This document shows positions 41,108-51,037 of a stretch of DNA of 64,000 bases, piece after piece. Source of the stretch: Cycloclasticus sp. (GTDB lineage Bacteria > Pseudomonadota > Gammaproteobacteria > Methylococcales > Cycloclasticaceae). Under the pieces are notes generated by a model. That model was not told where the DNA came from, did not search any database, and worked only from the letters and a program-made list of their open reading frames with translations. The translations under genes and the position numbers were made by a program. Within the stretch, counting starts at the first letter, position 1; each line of letters opens with the position of its first letter. The DNA lies in NCBI GenBank assembly GCA_012959695.1, contig DUCS01000006.1, positions 96,705 through 160,704 of the forward strand, given 5' to 3'.

Positions 41108-43375
41108 CTATTCTTGCTCGATTAAGTCTTTTCTGGCTTCGGTAATCACGAAGTCAATTTTATTATCTACCACGCAGACCTTCACCGCTCCGCCGTTAAC
41201 TAATTGGCCGAAGAGCAATTCATTCGCTAAGGGCTTTTTAATGTGCTCTTGCACCGTTCGTTCCATTGGTCTTGCACCCATTTTAGGATCGTAGCCTTTT
41301 TTCGCTAACCAGTTTCTAGCTTCTGGCTCTAACGATAGCGTGACATTTTTTTCATGTAACTGAGATTCCAGTTGGAAAATAAACTTGTCCACCACGTGGA
41401 TAATAGTGTCTTCAGTCAGTGCTTTAAATTGAACAACGGCATCTAAACGGTTTCTAAATTCTGGTGAAAAGGATTTTTCAACCACTTTCATGCTGTCCGA
41501 TGAGTGCTCTTGTTCAGTAAAACCGATAGACGCCCTGCTACCTTCTTGAGCACCGGCGTTCGTTGTCATTACCAACATAATGTTTCTAAAATCGGCCTTT
41601 CTGCCGTTATTATCTGTTAACGTGCCATGATCCATTATTTGCAATAAGATATTAAAAATATCTGGGTGCGCTTTTTCAATTTCGTCCAACAATAAAATAG
41701 CGTACGGGTGCTTATTCACTTCTTCGGTTAATAAGCCACCTTGGTCGTAACCCACATAGCCTGGTGGCGAACCAATTAAACGCGATACGGTGTGGCGTTC
41801 CATATATTCAGACATATCAAAGCGGATTAAATCAACGCCCATGATTTTTGCAAGTTGCTTGGTGATTTCTGTTTTACCAACGCCTGTCGGGCCTGCGAAT
41901 AAAAATGAACCAATCGTTCTTTCTTCATTGCCAAGTCCGGCGCGGCTAAGAATCACAGCATTAGACAGCCTCTCGATGGCTTCTTCTTGGCCAAATACAA
42001 CGAGTTTTAAATTACGTGCCAAATCTTTAAGTTTATCTTTGTCTTGCGATGAAATGCTTTTTTCAGGAATTCGCGCGATTTCAGCAATTATTTGTTCAAT
42101 ATGTGAGGTCAAAATAACGGGCTGACGTTCGTCTTCTGGTAATAAACGTTGTTGAGCGCCAGCTTCATCAACAACATCAATGGCTTTGTCGGGAAGGAAT
42201 CGGTCATTGATATAACGGTCAGCTAACTTGGCCGCTGTTTCTAAACTTTCAGAACTGAATTTTAAATTATGATGCTCTTCATATCGAGGACGTAATCCTT
42301 TGAGAATTTTAATCGTATCTTCAACGGACGGTTCGTTGATGTCTATCTTTTGGAAACGTCGCGCTAAGGCATGGTCTTTTTCAAAAACGCCTCTAAATTC
42401 TTTGTACGTGGTTGAGCCAATGCAACGTAACTCACCCGACGCAAGCGCAGGTTTAATCATATTGGAGGCATCCATCACGCTGCCAGACGCTGATCCGGCA
42501 CCAATAATGGTATGAATTTCATCAATAAATAAAATACTTTTTTCTTCGCTTCTTAATTGTGAAACTAGCCCTTTCAAGCGTTTTTCAAAATCACCACGGT
42601 ATTTAGTGCCGGCGACTAATGAGCCCATGTCTAGAGAATAAATGGTCGTATTTTCAAGAACTTCCGGCACATTGCCTTCAATGATCTTTAGTGCCAAGCC
42701 TTCAGCGATGGCTGTTTTACCCACGCCGGCTTCACCAACCAATAAGGGATTATTTTTACGGCGACGACACAGTGTTTGGATGGTGCGTTTTAACTCTTTC
42801 TCGCGACCAATCAATGGATCAATCTTGCCTAATTTAGCTTGTTCGTTAAGGTTAACGGTGTACTTTGTTAGCGGGTCATTCGCCGTCTCTTCGTTTTCTA
42901 CTGTGGTTGATTCATTGAAATCGACCATGTCGTCATCGTCGTCGATACGTGCAATGCCGTGTGAAATAAAATTAACAACATCAAGTCGGGTAACATCTTG
43001 TCTATTCATTAAATAGACGGCTTGTGAGTCTTGCTCACTAAAGATAGCGACCAATACGTTAGCGCCGGTCACTTCTTTTTTACCGGACGATTGCACATGA
43101 AAAACCGCACGTTGCAAAACCCGTTGGAAACCTAGAGTTGGCTGTGTTTCGCGTTCAACATCTAAGGGGATAACAGGTGTTGATTGTTCAAGGTAAGACT
43201 CTATGTCGGTGGTCATTGCATCAGTATCACCACCGGCGGCTTGAAAAACATCGCAGGCTGATTTATTGCCCATCATTGCTAAAAGAAGGTGTTCAACGGT
43301 AATGAATTCGTGACGCAGCTCATTAGCGCGTTTAAAAGCATCGTTTAAAGATTGTTCAAGCTCTTTGTTTAACAT
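41108..43375 (-). CDS. clpA: ATP-dependent Clp protease ATP-binding subunit ClpA
   Basis: Two AAA+ modules (LLVGEAGVGKTAIAEGLA, FAGPTGVGKTEITKQLA), Clp N-domain. Confidence 0.97.
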   Translation of the reverse strand: MLNKELEQSLNDAFKRANELRHEFITVEHLLLAMMGNKSACDVFQAAGGDTDAMTTDIESYLEQSTPVIPLDVERETQPTLGFQRVLQRAVFHVQSSGKKEVTGANVLVAIFSEQDSQAVYLMNRQDVTRLDVVNFISHGIARIDDDDDMVDFNESTTVENEETANDPLTKYTVNLNEQAKLGKIDPLIGREKELKRTIQTLCRRRKNNPLLVGEAGVGKTAIAEGLALKIIEGNVPEVLENTTIYSLDMGSLVAGTKYRGDFEKRLKGLVSQLRSEEKSILFIDEIHTIIGAGSASGSVMDASNMIKPALASGELRCIGSTTYKEFRGVFEKDHALARRFQKIDINEPSVEDTIKILKGLRPRYEEHHNLKFSSESLETAAKLADRYINDRFLPDKAIDVVDEAGAQQRLLPEDERQPVILTSHIEQIIAEIARIPEKSISSQDKDKLKDLARNLKLVVFGQEEAIERLSNAVILSRAGLGNEERTIGSFLFAGPTGVGKTEITKQLAKIMGVDLIRFDMSEYMERHTVSRLIGSPPGYVGYDQGGLLTEEVNKHPYAILLLDEIEKAHPDIFNILLQIMDHGTLTDNNGRKADFRNIMLVMTTNAGAQEGSRASIGFTEQEHSSDSMKVVEKSFSPEFRNRLDAVVQFKALTEDTIIHVVDKFIFQLESQLHEKNVTLSLEPEARNWLAKKGYDPKMGARPMERTVQEHIKKPLANELLFGQLVNGGAVKVCVVDNKIDFVITEARKDLIEQE

Positions 43376-43378
43376 GGT

Positions 43379-43720
43379 CTACTCCACTTCCTCTAATGTG
43401 CATTGCAAAGGGTGCTGGTTCTCTTGTGCGTATGCAATAACTTGTTGTACTTTTGTTTCAGCTATATCTTTAGTATAGACGCCACACACACCAATACCAG
43501 CCGTATGGACATTCATTGTGATTCTAACGGCTTCTTCTTTTCCTTTATAGAAGATGTTCTGCAAGATAGAGACAACAAAATCCATCGGGGTGAAGTCATC
43601 ATTTAGCAGCAACACCTTATACATTGGTGGCTTTTGCAACTTTGGCCTAGCCTCTTGTACTGCAAGGCTTCCATCGTCGTCATGTTCAAAAGGTTGGTCT
43701 GACATAGTTCGGTTATTCAA
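43379..43720 (-). CDS. clpS: ATP-dependent Clp protease adaptor ClpS
   Basis: [24 protein letters not shown]...[22 protein letters not shown]. Confidence 0.97.
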   Translation of the reverse strand: MNNRTMSDQPFEHDDDGSLAVQEARPKLQKPPMYKVLLLNDDFTPMDFVVSILQNIFYKGKEEAVRITMNVHTAGIGVCGVYTKDIAETKVQQVIAYAQENQHPLQCTLEEVE

Positions 43721-43821
43721 TCTCTAGTTATTGGTTATTTTGACAGAAAAAAAGGCTACTTGTTCTATAAAGCTAAATTAAATAAAACAACATCGGGCAT
43801 GGCAGCAATTGTGTGGGTATA

Positions 43822-43850
43822 AAAAAACCTCACTATTGTAATGGAGGTTT
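43822..43850 (-). terminator. Rho-independent terminator downstream of the orphan pmoC (minus strand)
   Basis: On minus strand AAACCTC...GAGGTTT followed by T-tract. Confidence 0.7.
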
Positions 43851-43878
43851 AGAGACGGTTTTTCAAGTGAAATGGCAA

Positions 43879-44652
43879 CTACATGTTCTCTCGTATCTCA
43901 GCCTCACCTGCAAGCCTAGATAGTCCAATTAGCCTCAATATGACTTGAGCGCCTAATCCGCCAATCGCTAAAGCAGACCAACCGAGCACCACAAAGCCCC
44001 AATGTAAGGGTGCAGTGAACAACTCTTCCATAAACCAAAAGGTATGCCCCCATTCGTTTAAGCCAACATTGGGCAGTATCATAAAAGGACCAACAATAAG
44101 GATAACGAAGGGAATAGAAATATTATCGGCAAACTGTGGCAAACGTGTACGGGCATATAAAAAAGAAGAAACACCCGCAATAATATAAGCCGGAAAAGTC
44201 CCATAAAATAGTACGATATGGCTGGGTGTAAAATCGGTATCACGCACGGTTACTTGGTGCCATGATGCATCTTGCTCTGCAAAAAAACTGGCTGCCCAGT
44301 AGACGATCCAAGTGTAGCTTAATAGCCATAAAAACAAAGTGAAATAACGCCTTAGTTCTTCCGCTGGCGATATATTAAAAACATTTTTATCTCTAGTTTT
44401 TAACAAATAGCTCCAAATTGTGGACGCTAAGATAAACTCAATAATCCACTGGGCATAAAGAAGGTTCATCCAATAGGTTTGAAACTCAGGCTCAAAAGAA
44501 TCCATGCCCATATCCCAAGCATACACTTGTTGGTAAACCCTCCAAGCAACCATTACGCACAGGATCCCTAAAATAATAAAAATAACGGCTTTAACGTTAA
44601 TTAAGTTCTTTGTTGGGTCGCTGGATAATTCGGTTATTTCTGTCGATGGCAT
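43879..44652 (-). CDS. pmoC: Orphan second copper membrane monooxygenase subunit C (PmoC/AmoC-like)
   Basis: AEQDASWHQVTVRDTDFTPSHIVLFYG, VGLNEWGHTFWFMEELFTAPLHWGFVVLGW; no pmoA/pmoB adjacent. Confidence 0.93.
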   Translation of the reverse strand: MPSTEITELSSDPTKNLINVKAVIFIILGILCVMVAWRVYQQVYAWDMGMDSFEPEFQTYWMNLLYAQWIIEFILASTIWSYLLKTRDKNVFNISPAEELRRYFTLFLWLLSYTWIVYWAASFFAEQDASWHQVTVRDTDFTPSHIVLFYGTFPAYIIAGVSSFLYARTRLPQFADNISIPFVILIVGPFMILPNVGLNEWGHTFWFMEELFTAPLHWGFVVLGWSALAIGGLGAQVILRLIGLSRLAGEAEIRENM

Positions 44653-44701
44653 AGCCCCAAATTAACACCTAACAGGCGTTTAAACAAATGGTGTGAACAC
44701 T

Positions 44702-45271
44702 TTATGTTTGGATAGAAACAAGTGATACGAACTCCGCATCAATATCTGTGTCGATATACGCCATTCCAAGCTTATTTAAATACTCTATACGATTAGCCTT
44801 CATTAAATCGATGTCTAGCACACCAGCACTACCCTCTTGATAAATCTTAGCGAGATAATCCATGTACAACTCCCCTTCCGTTACCATTAGCAACGTAGCA
44901 GCACCCACATCAGGTTGTACATTAACGTTCAGCTCTTTGGGTAATTTAACAGCAAAAACGACAGGAGTTTCCTCACCTTCAATACGAACACCTCGTTCCC
45001 TAACTGTTTGTTCTGCCCAAAAGTAAGCTAGCTGTTTACTTTGTGTTAAAAAAACGGGTTCTATGGATTCTGTATAGCTGTTACCAATTGTTGCCATTGT
45101 GCCTTTTGCTGCTTGCTTCATGGCTGTATCACCCGAGCGTTTTAGACCATGTGTTTCGATAGAACTAACTAAGGCGGAAGATGTGCCGTGATACCAAACA
45201 TCACTTGTTGCAAAGCCGTCTTTAGTTAGCAAGTTTTTTGCATCTTGTAAGTAGTTTGGAATATTGCTCAT
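44702..45271 (-). CDS. Hypothetical protein with ADP-ribosyltransferase-like (ART/KptA/PARP-type) fold signature
   Basis: VWYHGTSSALVSSIETHGLKRS, then PVFLTQSKQLAYFWAEQ; pattern resembles the ART-fold HG[TS] start and 'ylt...A..yA' strand. Confidence 0.45.
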   Translation of the reverse strand: MSNIPNYLQDAKNLLTKDGFATSDVWYHGTSSALVSSIETHGLKRSGDTAMKQAAKGTMATIGNSYTESIEPVFLTQSKQLAYFWAEQTVRERGVRIEGEETPVVFAVKLPKELNVNVQPDVGAATLLMVTEGELYMDYLAKIYQEGSAGVLDIDLMKANRIEYLNKLGMAYIDTDIDAEFVSLVSIQT

Positions 45272-45338
45272 TATTTATTCACCTTGGGTCATGATGTAAG
45301 CATTTGGTTACAATTGAATATTTTAAACTTAGCTAAAT

Positions 45339-45374
45339 AAAAAGGCGACTTTCAATTAAGAAAGTCGCCTTTTT
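45339..45374. terminator. Bidirectional rho-independent terminator
   Basis: AAAAAGGCGACTTTC-AATTAA-GAAAGTCGCCTTTTT perfect 15-bp stem. Confidence 0.9.
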
Positions 45375-45422
45375 AAATACAACAAGCTTTTAGAAAAAAA
45401 AGCTTAACTAGCCTGCCTCAGA

Positions 45423-47021
45423 TTACGAGAACTGATTAGATGTATTTTTAGCACCACCGGCTTTAAGCGCGTTTTCACCAGCAAAGTATTCTTTGTGGTC
45501 ATCGCCCATGTCTGAACCAGACATGTTTTGATGTTTTACACAGGCAATACCTTGACGGATTTCTTTACGCTGTACGCCAGCAACATAACCCAACATACCT
45601 TGCTCACCGAAGTAGTCTTTAGCTAGGTTGTCTGTAGACAATGCAGCTGTATGGTAAGTCGGTAAAGTAATCAAGTGATGGAAGATGTTCGCTTCACGAG
45701 CAGAATCAGCTTGGAATGTGCGGATTTTTTCATCAGCAGCATGAGCCAAATCAGTTTCATCGTATTCAGCACTCATTAAACCATCACGGTCGTATGCAGA
45801 AACGTCTTCACCTGCTTCAGCCATCGCGTCGAAGGCTTGTTGACGGAAGTTAAGCGTCCAGTTGAATGATGGGCTGTTGTTGTAAACGAGTTTCGCATCA
45901 GGAATTTCTTTACGTACTTCGTTCATCATATTAGCAATGTCTTTAACGCTTGGTGTTGCTGTTTCAATCCAAAGAAGATCAGCACCCGCTTTAATTGCTT
46001 CGATAGAATCGAATACGCAACGCTCTTCGCCTGTGCCTTGACGGAACTGGTAAAGACCAGAAGGTAAACGCTTAGGACGAACCAATTTGCCATCACGGTT
46101 GAAGCATACATCGCCTTCAGCCATGTCTGCTACGTCGATTTCTTCAACATCTAGGAAAGAGTTGTAACGATCGCCTTGATCGCCTGGCTCTTTAACAACG
46201 GCAATTTCTTTCGTAAGGCCAGCGCCTTCAGAGTCAGTACGTGACACGATAATACCGTTGTCGATACCTAGTTCTAAGAAGGCGTGACGCAATGCGCGAA
46301 TTTTAGAATGGAAGTCAGCATGAGGTACGGTTACTTTGCCGTCTTGGTGACCACATTGTTTTTCATCAGCTACTTGGTTTTCGATTTGAAGTGCACATGC
46401 ACCCGCTTCGATCATTTGCTTAGCCATGATGTAAGTCGCTTCTGCATTACCAAAGCCCGCATCAATATCTGCAACGATAGGCACAACGTGAGTTACGTGG
46501 TTGTCAATAGCATCTTGTACGCGTTTTGCTGCAACATCATCGCCAGCTTCACGAGCAGCGTCTAAGTCACGGAACAAGCCGCCTAGTTCACGAGCATCTG
46601 CTTGACGTAGGAATGTGTATAACTCTTCAACCAAGCTAGCAACGGTAGTTTTTTCATGCATTGATTGGTCAGGTAAAGGACCAAAGTCTGAGCGTAGTGC
46701 AGCAACCATCCAACCAGAAAGGTACAGGTAGCGACGATCAGTTTTTCCACCAAAATGTTTCTTAATAGAAATCATTTTTTGTTGGCCGATAAAACCATGC
46801 CAGCAACCTAAAGACTGTGTGTACTGAGATTTGTCTGCATCAAATGCAGCCATGTCAGCGTTCATGATATCAGCTGTGTATTGAGCTACATCAAGGCCAG
46901 TTTTGAATTTGTTTTGCGCGCGCATACGTGCAATTGATTCAGGGTTAATTGGAGCCCAAGAATCGCCTTTGGCTTCTACCAATGCTGAAACAGCATTTAT
47001 ATCATTTATATAAGATGACAT
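45423..47021 (-). CDS. aceA: Isocitrate lyase (long ~530-aa form)
   Basis: KKHFGGKTDRRYLYLSGWMVAA, VVPIVADIDAGFGNAEATYIMAKQMIEAGACALQIENQVADEKQCGHQDGKVTVPH. Confidence 0.96.
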   Translation of the reverse strand: MSSYINDINAVSALVEAKGDSWAPINPESIARMRAQNKFKTGLDVAQYTADIMNADMAAFDADKSQYTQSLGCWHGFIGQQKMISIKKHFGGKTDRRYLYLSGWMVAALRSDFGPLPDQSMHEKTTVASLVEELYTFLRQADARELGGLFRDLDAAREAGDDVAAKRVQDAIDNHVTHVVPIVADIDAGFGNAEATYIMAKQMIEAGACALQIENQVADEKQCGHQDGKVTVPHADFHSKIRALRHAFLELGIDNGIIVSRTDSEGAGLTKEIAVVKEPGDQGDRYNSFLDVEEIDVADMAEGDVCFNRDGKLVRPKRLPSGLYQFRQGTGEERCVFDSIEAIKAGADLLWIETATPSVKDIANMMNEVRKEIPDAKLVYNNSPSFNWTLNFRQQAFDAMAEAGEDVSAYDRDGLMSAEYDETDLAHAADEKIRTFQADSAREANIFHHLITLPTYHTAALSTDNLAKDYFGEQGMLGYVAGVQRKEIRQGIACVKHQNMSGSDMGDDHKEYFAGENALKAGGAKNTSNQFS

Positions 47022-47058
47022 TTATTATCTCCTTTTTTAAGTTAACGTTAAATTTAAA

Positions 47059-48642
47059 TTACAAGTAGTCGTAAGCTGGTACGGTTAAGAAATCAACCAG
47101 CTCTTCGGATGTTGTGAAACGATCCATGATTTTTGCCGCTTCATCAAAACGACCGGCGTTAAAGCGTTCTTCGCCCACTTCGCCTTTAATCGTTTCCATT
47201 TCTTCGTTCATCAATTCACGAAACAGTTCAACGGTGACTTTTTTGCCGTTGCTCAAGTCTTTACCGTGGTGAATCCACTGCCAGATTGATGAACGGGAAA
47301 TTTCAGCGGTTGCTGCATCTTCCATCAAGCCATAAATAGGTACACAGCCGTTGCCTTGAATCCACGCTTCAATATATTGAACCGCAATACGTAAGTTAGC
47401 GCGCATGCCCTCTTCTGTTCTGTCGCCTTCACAAGGTTCTAGTAATTCAGCAGCCGTCACGTCAGCATCATCCGCACGCGATACGCTCATTTGGTTGGCA
47501 TTACCTTCGCCGATGTATTCATCAAGCACAGCCATTGCTGTATCAGCCAAGCCTGGGTGAGCCACCCATGTGCCATCGTGGCCATTTTGCGCTTCTAATG
47601 TTTTATCACCCACTACGCGCTTTAATACAGCCGCGTTAGCTTCAGGATCTTTAGCAGGAATAAAGGCAGCCATGCCGCCCATCGCCAATGCACCACGTTT
47701 GTGACACGTTTTAATCAATAAGCGAGAATAAGCACTTAAGAAAGGCTTGTTCATGGTGACCGCTTGGCGATCTGGAAGCACACGATCAGGGAAATTTTTA
47801 AGTGTTTTAATATAACTGAAGATGTAATCCCAACGGCCACAGTTTAGAGCCACGATATGGTCACGAAATTCATGCAGAATTTCGTCCATTTCAAATACCG
47901 CCGGCAATGTTTCAATAAGCACTGTTGCTTTAACTGTGCCGCGCTCTAATCCAACTAAATCTTCAGCAGTATCCATCACGTCAGCCCACCAGCGTGCTTC
48001 TTTATGAGATTGCAGTTTAGGAATGTAGAAGTATGGAGCAGACCCTTTTGCGGTTAATGCTTTGTAGTTATGGAAGAAGTAATAGCCAAAATCAATCAGG
48101 CCACCTGGGATTTCTTGGTCATATAAATGGATGTGTTTTTCAGGCAAATGCAAACCACGTGCGCGGCAGATAAGCACAGCAGGATCTTCATTTAATTCGT
48201 AATGCTTACCCGATTTTGGGTCGTCTAGGCTAATCGTGCCATTAACCGCATCACGCATGTTTATTTGGCCTTGAGCCACCTTCTCCCATGTAGGAGACAG
48301 TGAATCTTCAAAGTCAGCCATAAACACTTTAACGTTAGCATTTAGCGCGTTAATGATCATCTTACGGTCAACAGGGCCAGTAATTTCAACGCGTCTGTCT
48401 TGTAGGTCGTCAGGCACGCCAAGAATAGACCAGCCGCCTTCACGTATTGCTTTGGTTTCAGGTAAAAAATCAGGTAATGCGCCCGCGTCAATTTCTGCCT
48501 GTCTTTCTTTACGTGCATCTAATAATGCGTGTACATGTGGAGCAAACTCTTCAGCCAGTGTTGCTACGAAGTTATTCGCTTCTGCTGTATAAATGCTGGC
48601 GTATTCAGGTGTCATTTCACCTTTAAATGTTAATTCTTTCAC
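47059..48642 (-). CDS. aceB: Malate synthase A
   Basis: MADFEDSLSPTWEKVAQGQINMRDAV, LIETLPAVFEMDEILHEFRDHIVALNCGRWDYIFSYIKT. Confidence 0.97.
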   Translation of the reverse strand: MKELTFKGEMTPEYASIYTAEANNFVATLAEEFAPHVHALLDARKERQAEIDAGALPDFLPETKAIREGGWSILGVPDDLQDRRVEITGPVDRKMIINALNANVKVFMADFEDSLSPTWEKVAQGQINMRDAVNGTISLDDPKSGKHYELNEDPAVLICRARGLHLPEKHIHLYDQEIPGGLIDFGYYFFHNYKALTAKGSAPYFYIPKLQSHKEARWWADVMDTAEDLVGLERGTVKATVLIETLPAVFEMDEILHEFRDHIVALNCGRWDYIFSYIKTLKNFPDRVLPDRQAVTMNKPFLSAYSRLLIKTCHKRGALAMGGMAAFIPAKDPEANAAVLKRVVGDKTLEAQNGHDGTWVAHPGLADTAMAVLDEYIGEGNANQMSVSRADDADVTAAELLEPCEGDRTEEGMRANLRIAVQYIEAWIQGNGCVPIYGLMEDAATAEISRSSIWQWIHHGKDLSNGKKVTVELFRELMNEEMETIKGEVGEERFNAGRFDEAAKIMDRFTTSEELVDFLTVPAYDYL

Positions 48643-48729
48643 TGCTTTAAACTCCTAAAACTGTCTTAATCATGATTGTGCGGTGCATTATAGGCGTTTC
48701 CTATCCCCCTACAATCCCAATAAAGCTAT

Positions 48730-48758
48730 TTCTATCATTAAGAAAATTAATGATAGAA
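48730..48758. promoter_or_regulatory. Perfect 12-bp inverted repeat in the aceB/lysR divergent intergenic region
   Basis: TTCTATCATTAA-GAAAA-TTAATGATAGAA immediately upstream of the LysR start (48766). Confidence 0.6.
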
Positions 48759-48765
48759 TGTGTGA

Positions 48766-49677
48766 ATGAGTGAGCAAGTAATAAAATCCAATAGGCACAA
48801 ACAACTTAGGTCATTTTGTATGGCTGCAAAAGTAGGTGGTTTCTCAAAAGCTGCTGAATTATTACAACTCAGTCAGCCTTCTGTATCGCTACAAATACAA
48901 AGTTTAGAAAAGGAGCTAAAAGCGAAGCTATTCACTAGAAATGGCCCAAAAATCAGCCTAACGGACGCAGGTAAAAAGCTACTGGAGCTAGCGCAACCGC
49001 TCGTGGAGCAAATGGATAGCCTCCCCACACGTTTTACCGCCATGCATAATCCTGAAGAAAATACCGAAATAAACATCGCTGCCGGTGAAGCCAGTATTTT
49101 GTACTTACTGCCTAATATTATTGAAACATTTAAACAACGCTACCCCAACGTACATATACGTTTACATAACGTGTCCGGTAAGTCAGGCGTTGAAGCTATC
49201 AGAAATAACGAGGTGGATTTTGCCGTGGGCCCCATGCTGGAAATACCGGCAGATATTTTGTACAAACAGGTATATCGCTTTGTGCCCGTGCTGATTATGC
49301 CGTTTGGCCATCCGCTTGCCTCAGTAGACGATGTCAGCCTGCAAGAAATTGTTCAATACGACCTTATCTTGCCACCAAAACACCTTAATACATGGCGTAT
49401 TGTGGACGATGTATTACAAAAGCATAAACTCAACTATAAAGCGTCATTAGAAGCGTGGAGTTGGGAGATAATAAAAAAATACGTGGAACTTGGGCTAGGG
49501 TTATCTATTGTTACCAGTGTGTCGCTAACAGGTAACGAACAGCTCATTGCAAAGCCACTTTCAAAATATTTTCCTGATTACTATTATGGTGTTACGATGA
49601 AAAGGAAAGGCGCTTTATCACTACCAGCAAAGAACTTTATCGAATTGATTGACCCCAGTTTTTTTCGGGGGTCTTAA
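48766..49677 (+). CDS. LysR-family transcriptional regulator (CysB-like)
   Basis: LRSFCMAAKVGGFSKAAELLQLSQPSVSLQIQSLEKELKAKLFTRNGPKISLTDAGKKLL HTH. Confidence 0.93.
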   Translation: MSEQVIKSNRHKQLRSFCMAAKVGGFSKAAELLQLSQPSVSLQIQSLEKELKAKLFTRNGPKISLTDAGKKLLELAQPLVEQMDSLPTRFTAMHNPEENTEINIAAGEASILYLLPNIIETFKQRYPNVHIRLHNVSGKSGVEAIRNNEVDFAVGPMLEIPADILYKQVYRFVPVLIMPFGHPLASVDDVSLQEIVQYDLILPPKHLNTWRIVDDVLQKHKLNYKASLEAWSWEIIKKYVELGLGLSIVTSVSLTGNEQLIAKPLSKYFPDYYYGVTMKRKGALSLPAKNFIELIDPSFFRGS

Positions 49678-49710
49678 AGACTTTAACATTTTGCTACTCG
49701 TACTTCAGGG

Positions 49711-50178
49711 TCACAATTTATATTCTGTGACGTCACAGTTATCTACATAGGCTCTAAATTTATCGTTAAAAAACTCTTTTCTCAGACTCCAAAAATAGCT
49801 AATGTGTGTTAAATCCATAAATGAAACGAATTGCTTAGCCATTGGTATCCACATGTCATCATCAAGCCTGCCATTTTTATGCATTAAGTAGGCTTCTTCC
49901 CAAACACGTAACACTTGTTGGCAAGAAGTGAATAGCTGGAACCGTTCCGTTTCATCAAGTGAATCTATATCATTTTTTGCCCTGATAAAAATGTCAGCTG
50001 CCCCATTTTCTGAGTACTGTTTAATGCTATCTCGAAAAGCCGCTGATATCTCATGCATAGCTAACGCTTGCGTTTCTTTGCTTTGTACCCTAATTTGGAC
50101 AGCCAAATATACCAACGAGACCACTACCGCAAAAGCCCCCACAATGTCCCCAATAGCCCCTATTGCATCCCAGTTCAT
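49711..50178 (-). CDS. Conserved hypothetical membrane-anchored protein
   Basis: MNWDAIGAIGDIVGAFAVVVSLVYLAVQIR N-terminal TM; start set at internal ATG. Confidence 0.6.
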   Translation of the reverse strand: MNWDAIGAIGDIVGAFAVVVSLVYLAVQIRVQSKETQALAMHEISAAFRDSIKQYSENGAADIFIRAKNDIDSLDETERFQLFTSCQQVLRVWEEAYLMHKNGRLDDDMWIPMAKQFVSFMDLTHISYFWSLRKEFFNDKFRAYVDNCDVTEYKL

Positions 50179-50320
50179 ATAAGTCTCGTATATTGTTGTA
50201 AAAAAAGTGTTCCCACAAATATTATGTGAAAATTGCTCGAAAATAAACAATAAGGTCTCTTCGTTGTAAGAACAACCTTTTTATTCAATCACCATTTTTA
50301 TACTCTGTTCCTGTAGTCTC

Positions 50321-51028
50321 TTAGACTATGGGAACACAGCCGCGACCATATAGGTCAGGTGTTAGCTCTGCGTACTTTTTTGTGTTTATAAAGGCAGGCC
50401 TTGCTCGCATACGTTCTAGATAAGCCAAAGTTTTTGGTGCCTCGCCTGATTTTAAATCCATAAGCCCCCATGAGTCTCCCATATGTAGGCTAAAGGCGCA
50501 CATCGTGTCGGCAATACTAAAACCGCTGTCGAGAAGGTAATCTCCACCTTGCTTGTCAAAATGTGACTCGAAATGGGCGACATTCTCTCTAAATACTTGT
50601 CGCATTGGCTCAATTAACTGTGCTTGCACATCAGTTAATTTCGTTCCATTACCCATAAGTAAGTGCAACAATGGCATTCTAAAGGTAATACATGTCTCAG
50701 CCATTCCTAGCCATTGCAACATCTCTATTCTTTCAGCCGCGACACCTAATAACTGTTTATTTTCTTGATACCTTTCGGCAATAAGTTGTGAAATAACACC
50801 TGAATCACCAATTTCGTGACCATCCATTTGTAAAGTAGGAATTTTGTACGAGTGCATAACCCCGTGTTTTTGCATTTGTGGCGCATAAGGTTGTCCAGGC
50901 GTTAGCATACAAACTTCAAAATCGTCCGTGCCTGGCTCTTCAAGAAGCCACAAGCAACGAAACGCTCGTGAATGGCCGTAGCTCGGTATTGCCATATGAA
51001 ACAACCTAATGTTGGACATAACATTCAC
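50321..51028 (-). CDS. Glutathione S-transferase-like protein
   Basis: RCLWLLEEPG...YKIPTLQMDGHEIGDSGVISQLIAERY thioredoxin-like N-domain. Confidence 0.85.
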   Translation of the reverse strand: MNVMSNIRLFHMAIPSYGHSRAFRCLWLLEEPGTDDFEVCMLTPGQPYAPQMQKHGVMHSYKIPTLQMDGHEIGDSGVISQLIAERYQENKQLLGVAAERIEMLQWLGMAETCITFRMPLLHLLMGNGTKLTDVQAQLIEPMRQVFRENVAHFESHFDKQGGDYLLDSGFSIADTMCAFSLHMGDSWGLMDLKSGEAPKTLAYLERMRARPAFINTKKYAELTPDLYGRGCVPIV

Positions 51029-51037
51029 TTTTTTTAA

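Noticed and set aside
39264-43720. aat-bpt-infA-clpA-clpS cluster as an unusual system
   Set aside because: This is a familiar N-end-rule/Clp neighbourhood in proteobacteria; ordinary.
44653-44701. Possible TCTAA-N6-TTAGA operator before the orphan pmoC
   Set aside because: The best alignment on the minus strand (TTTAAACGCCTGTTAGGT) matches the half-sites poorly; not enough to include in the regulon.
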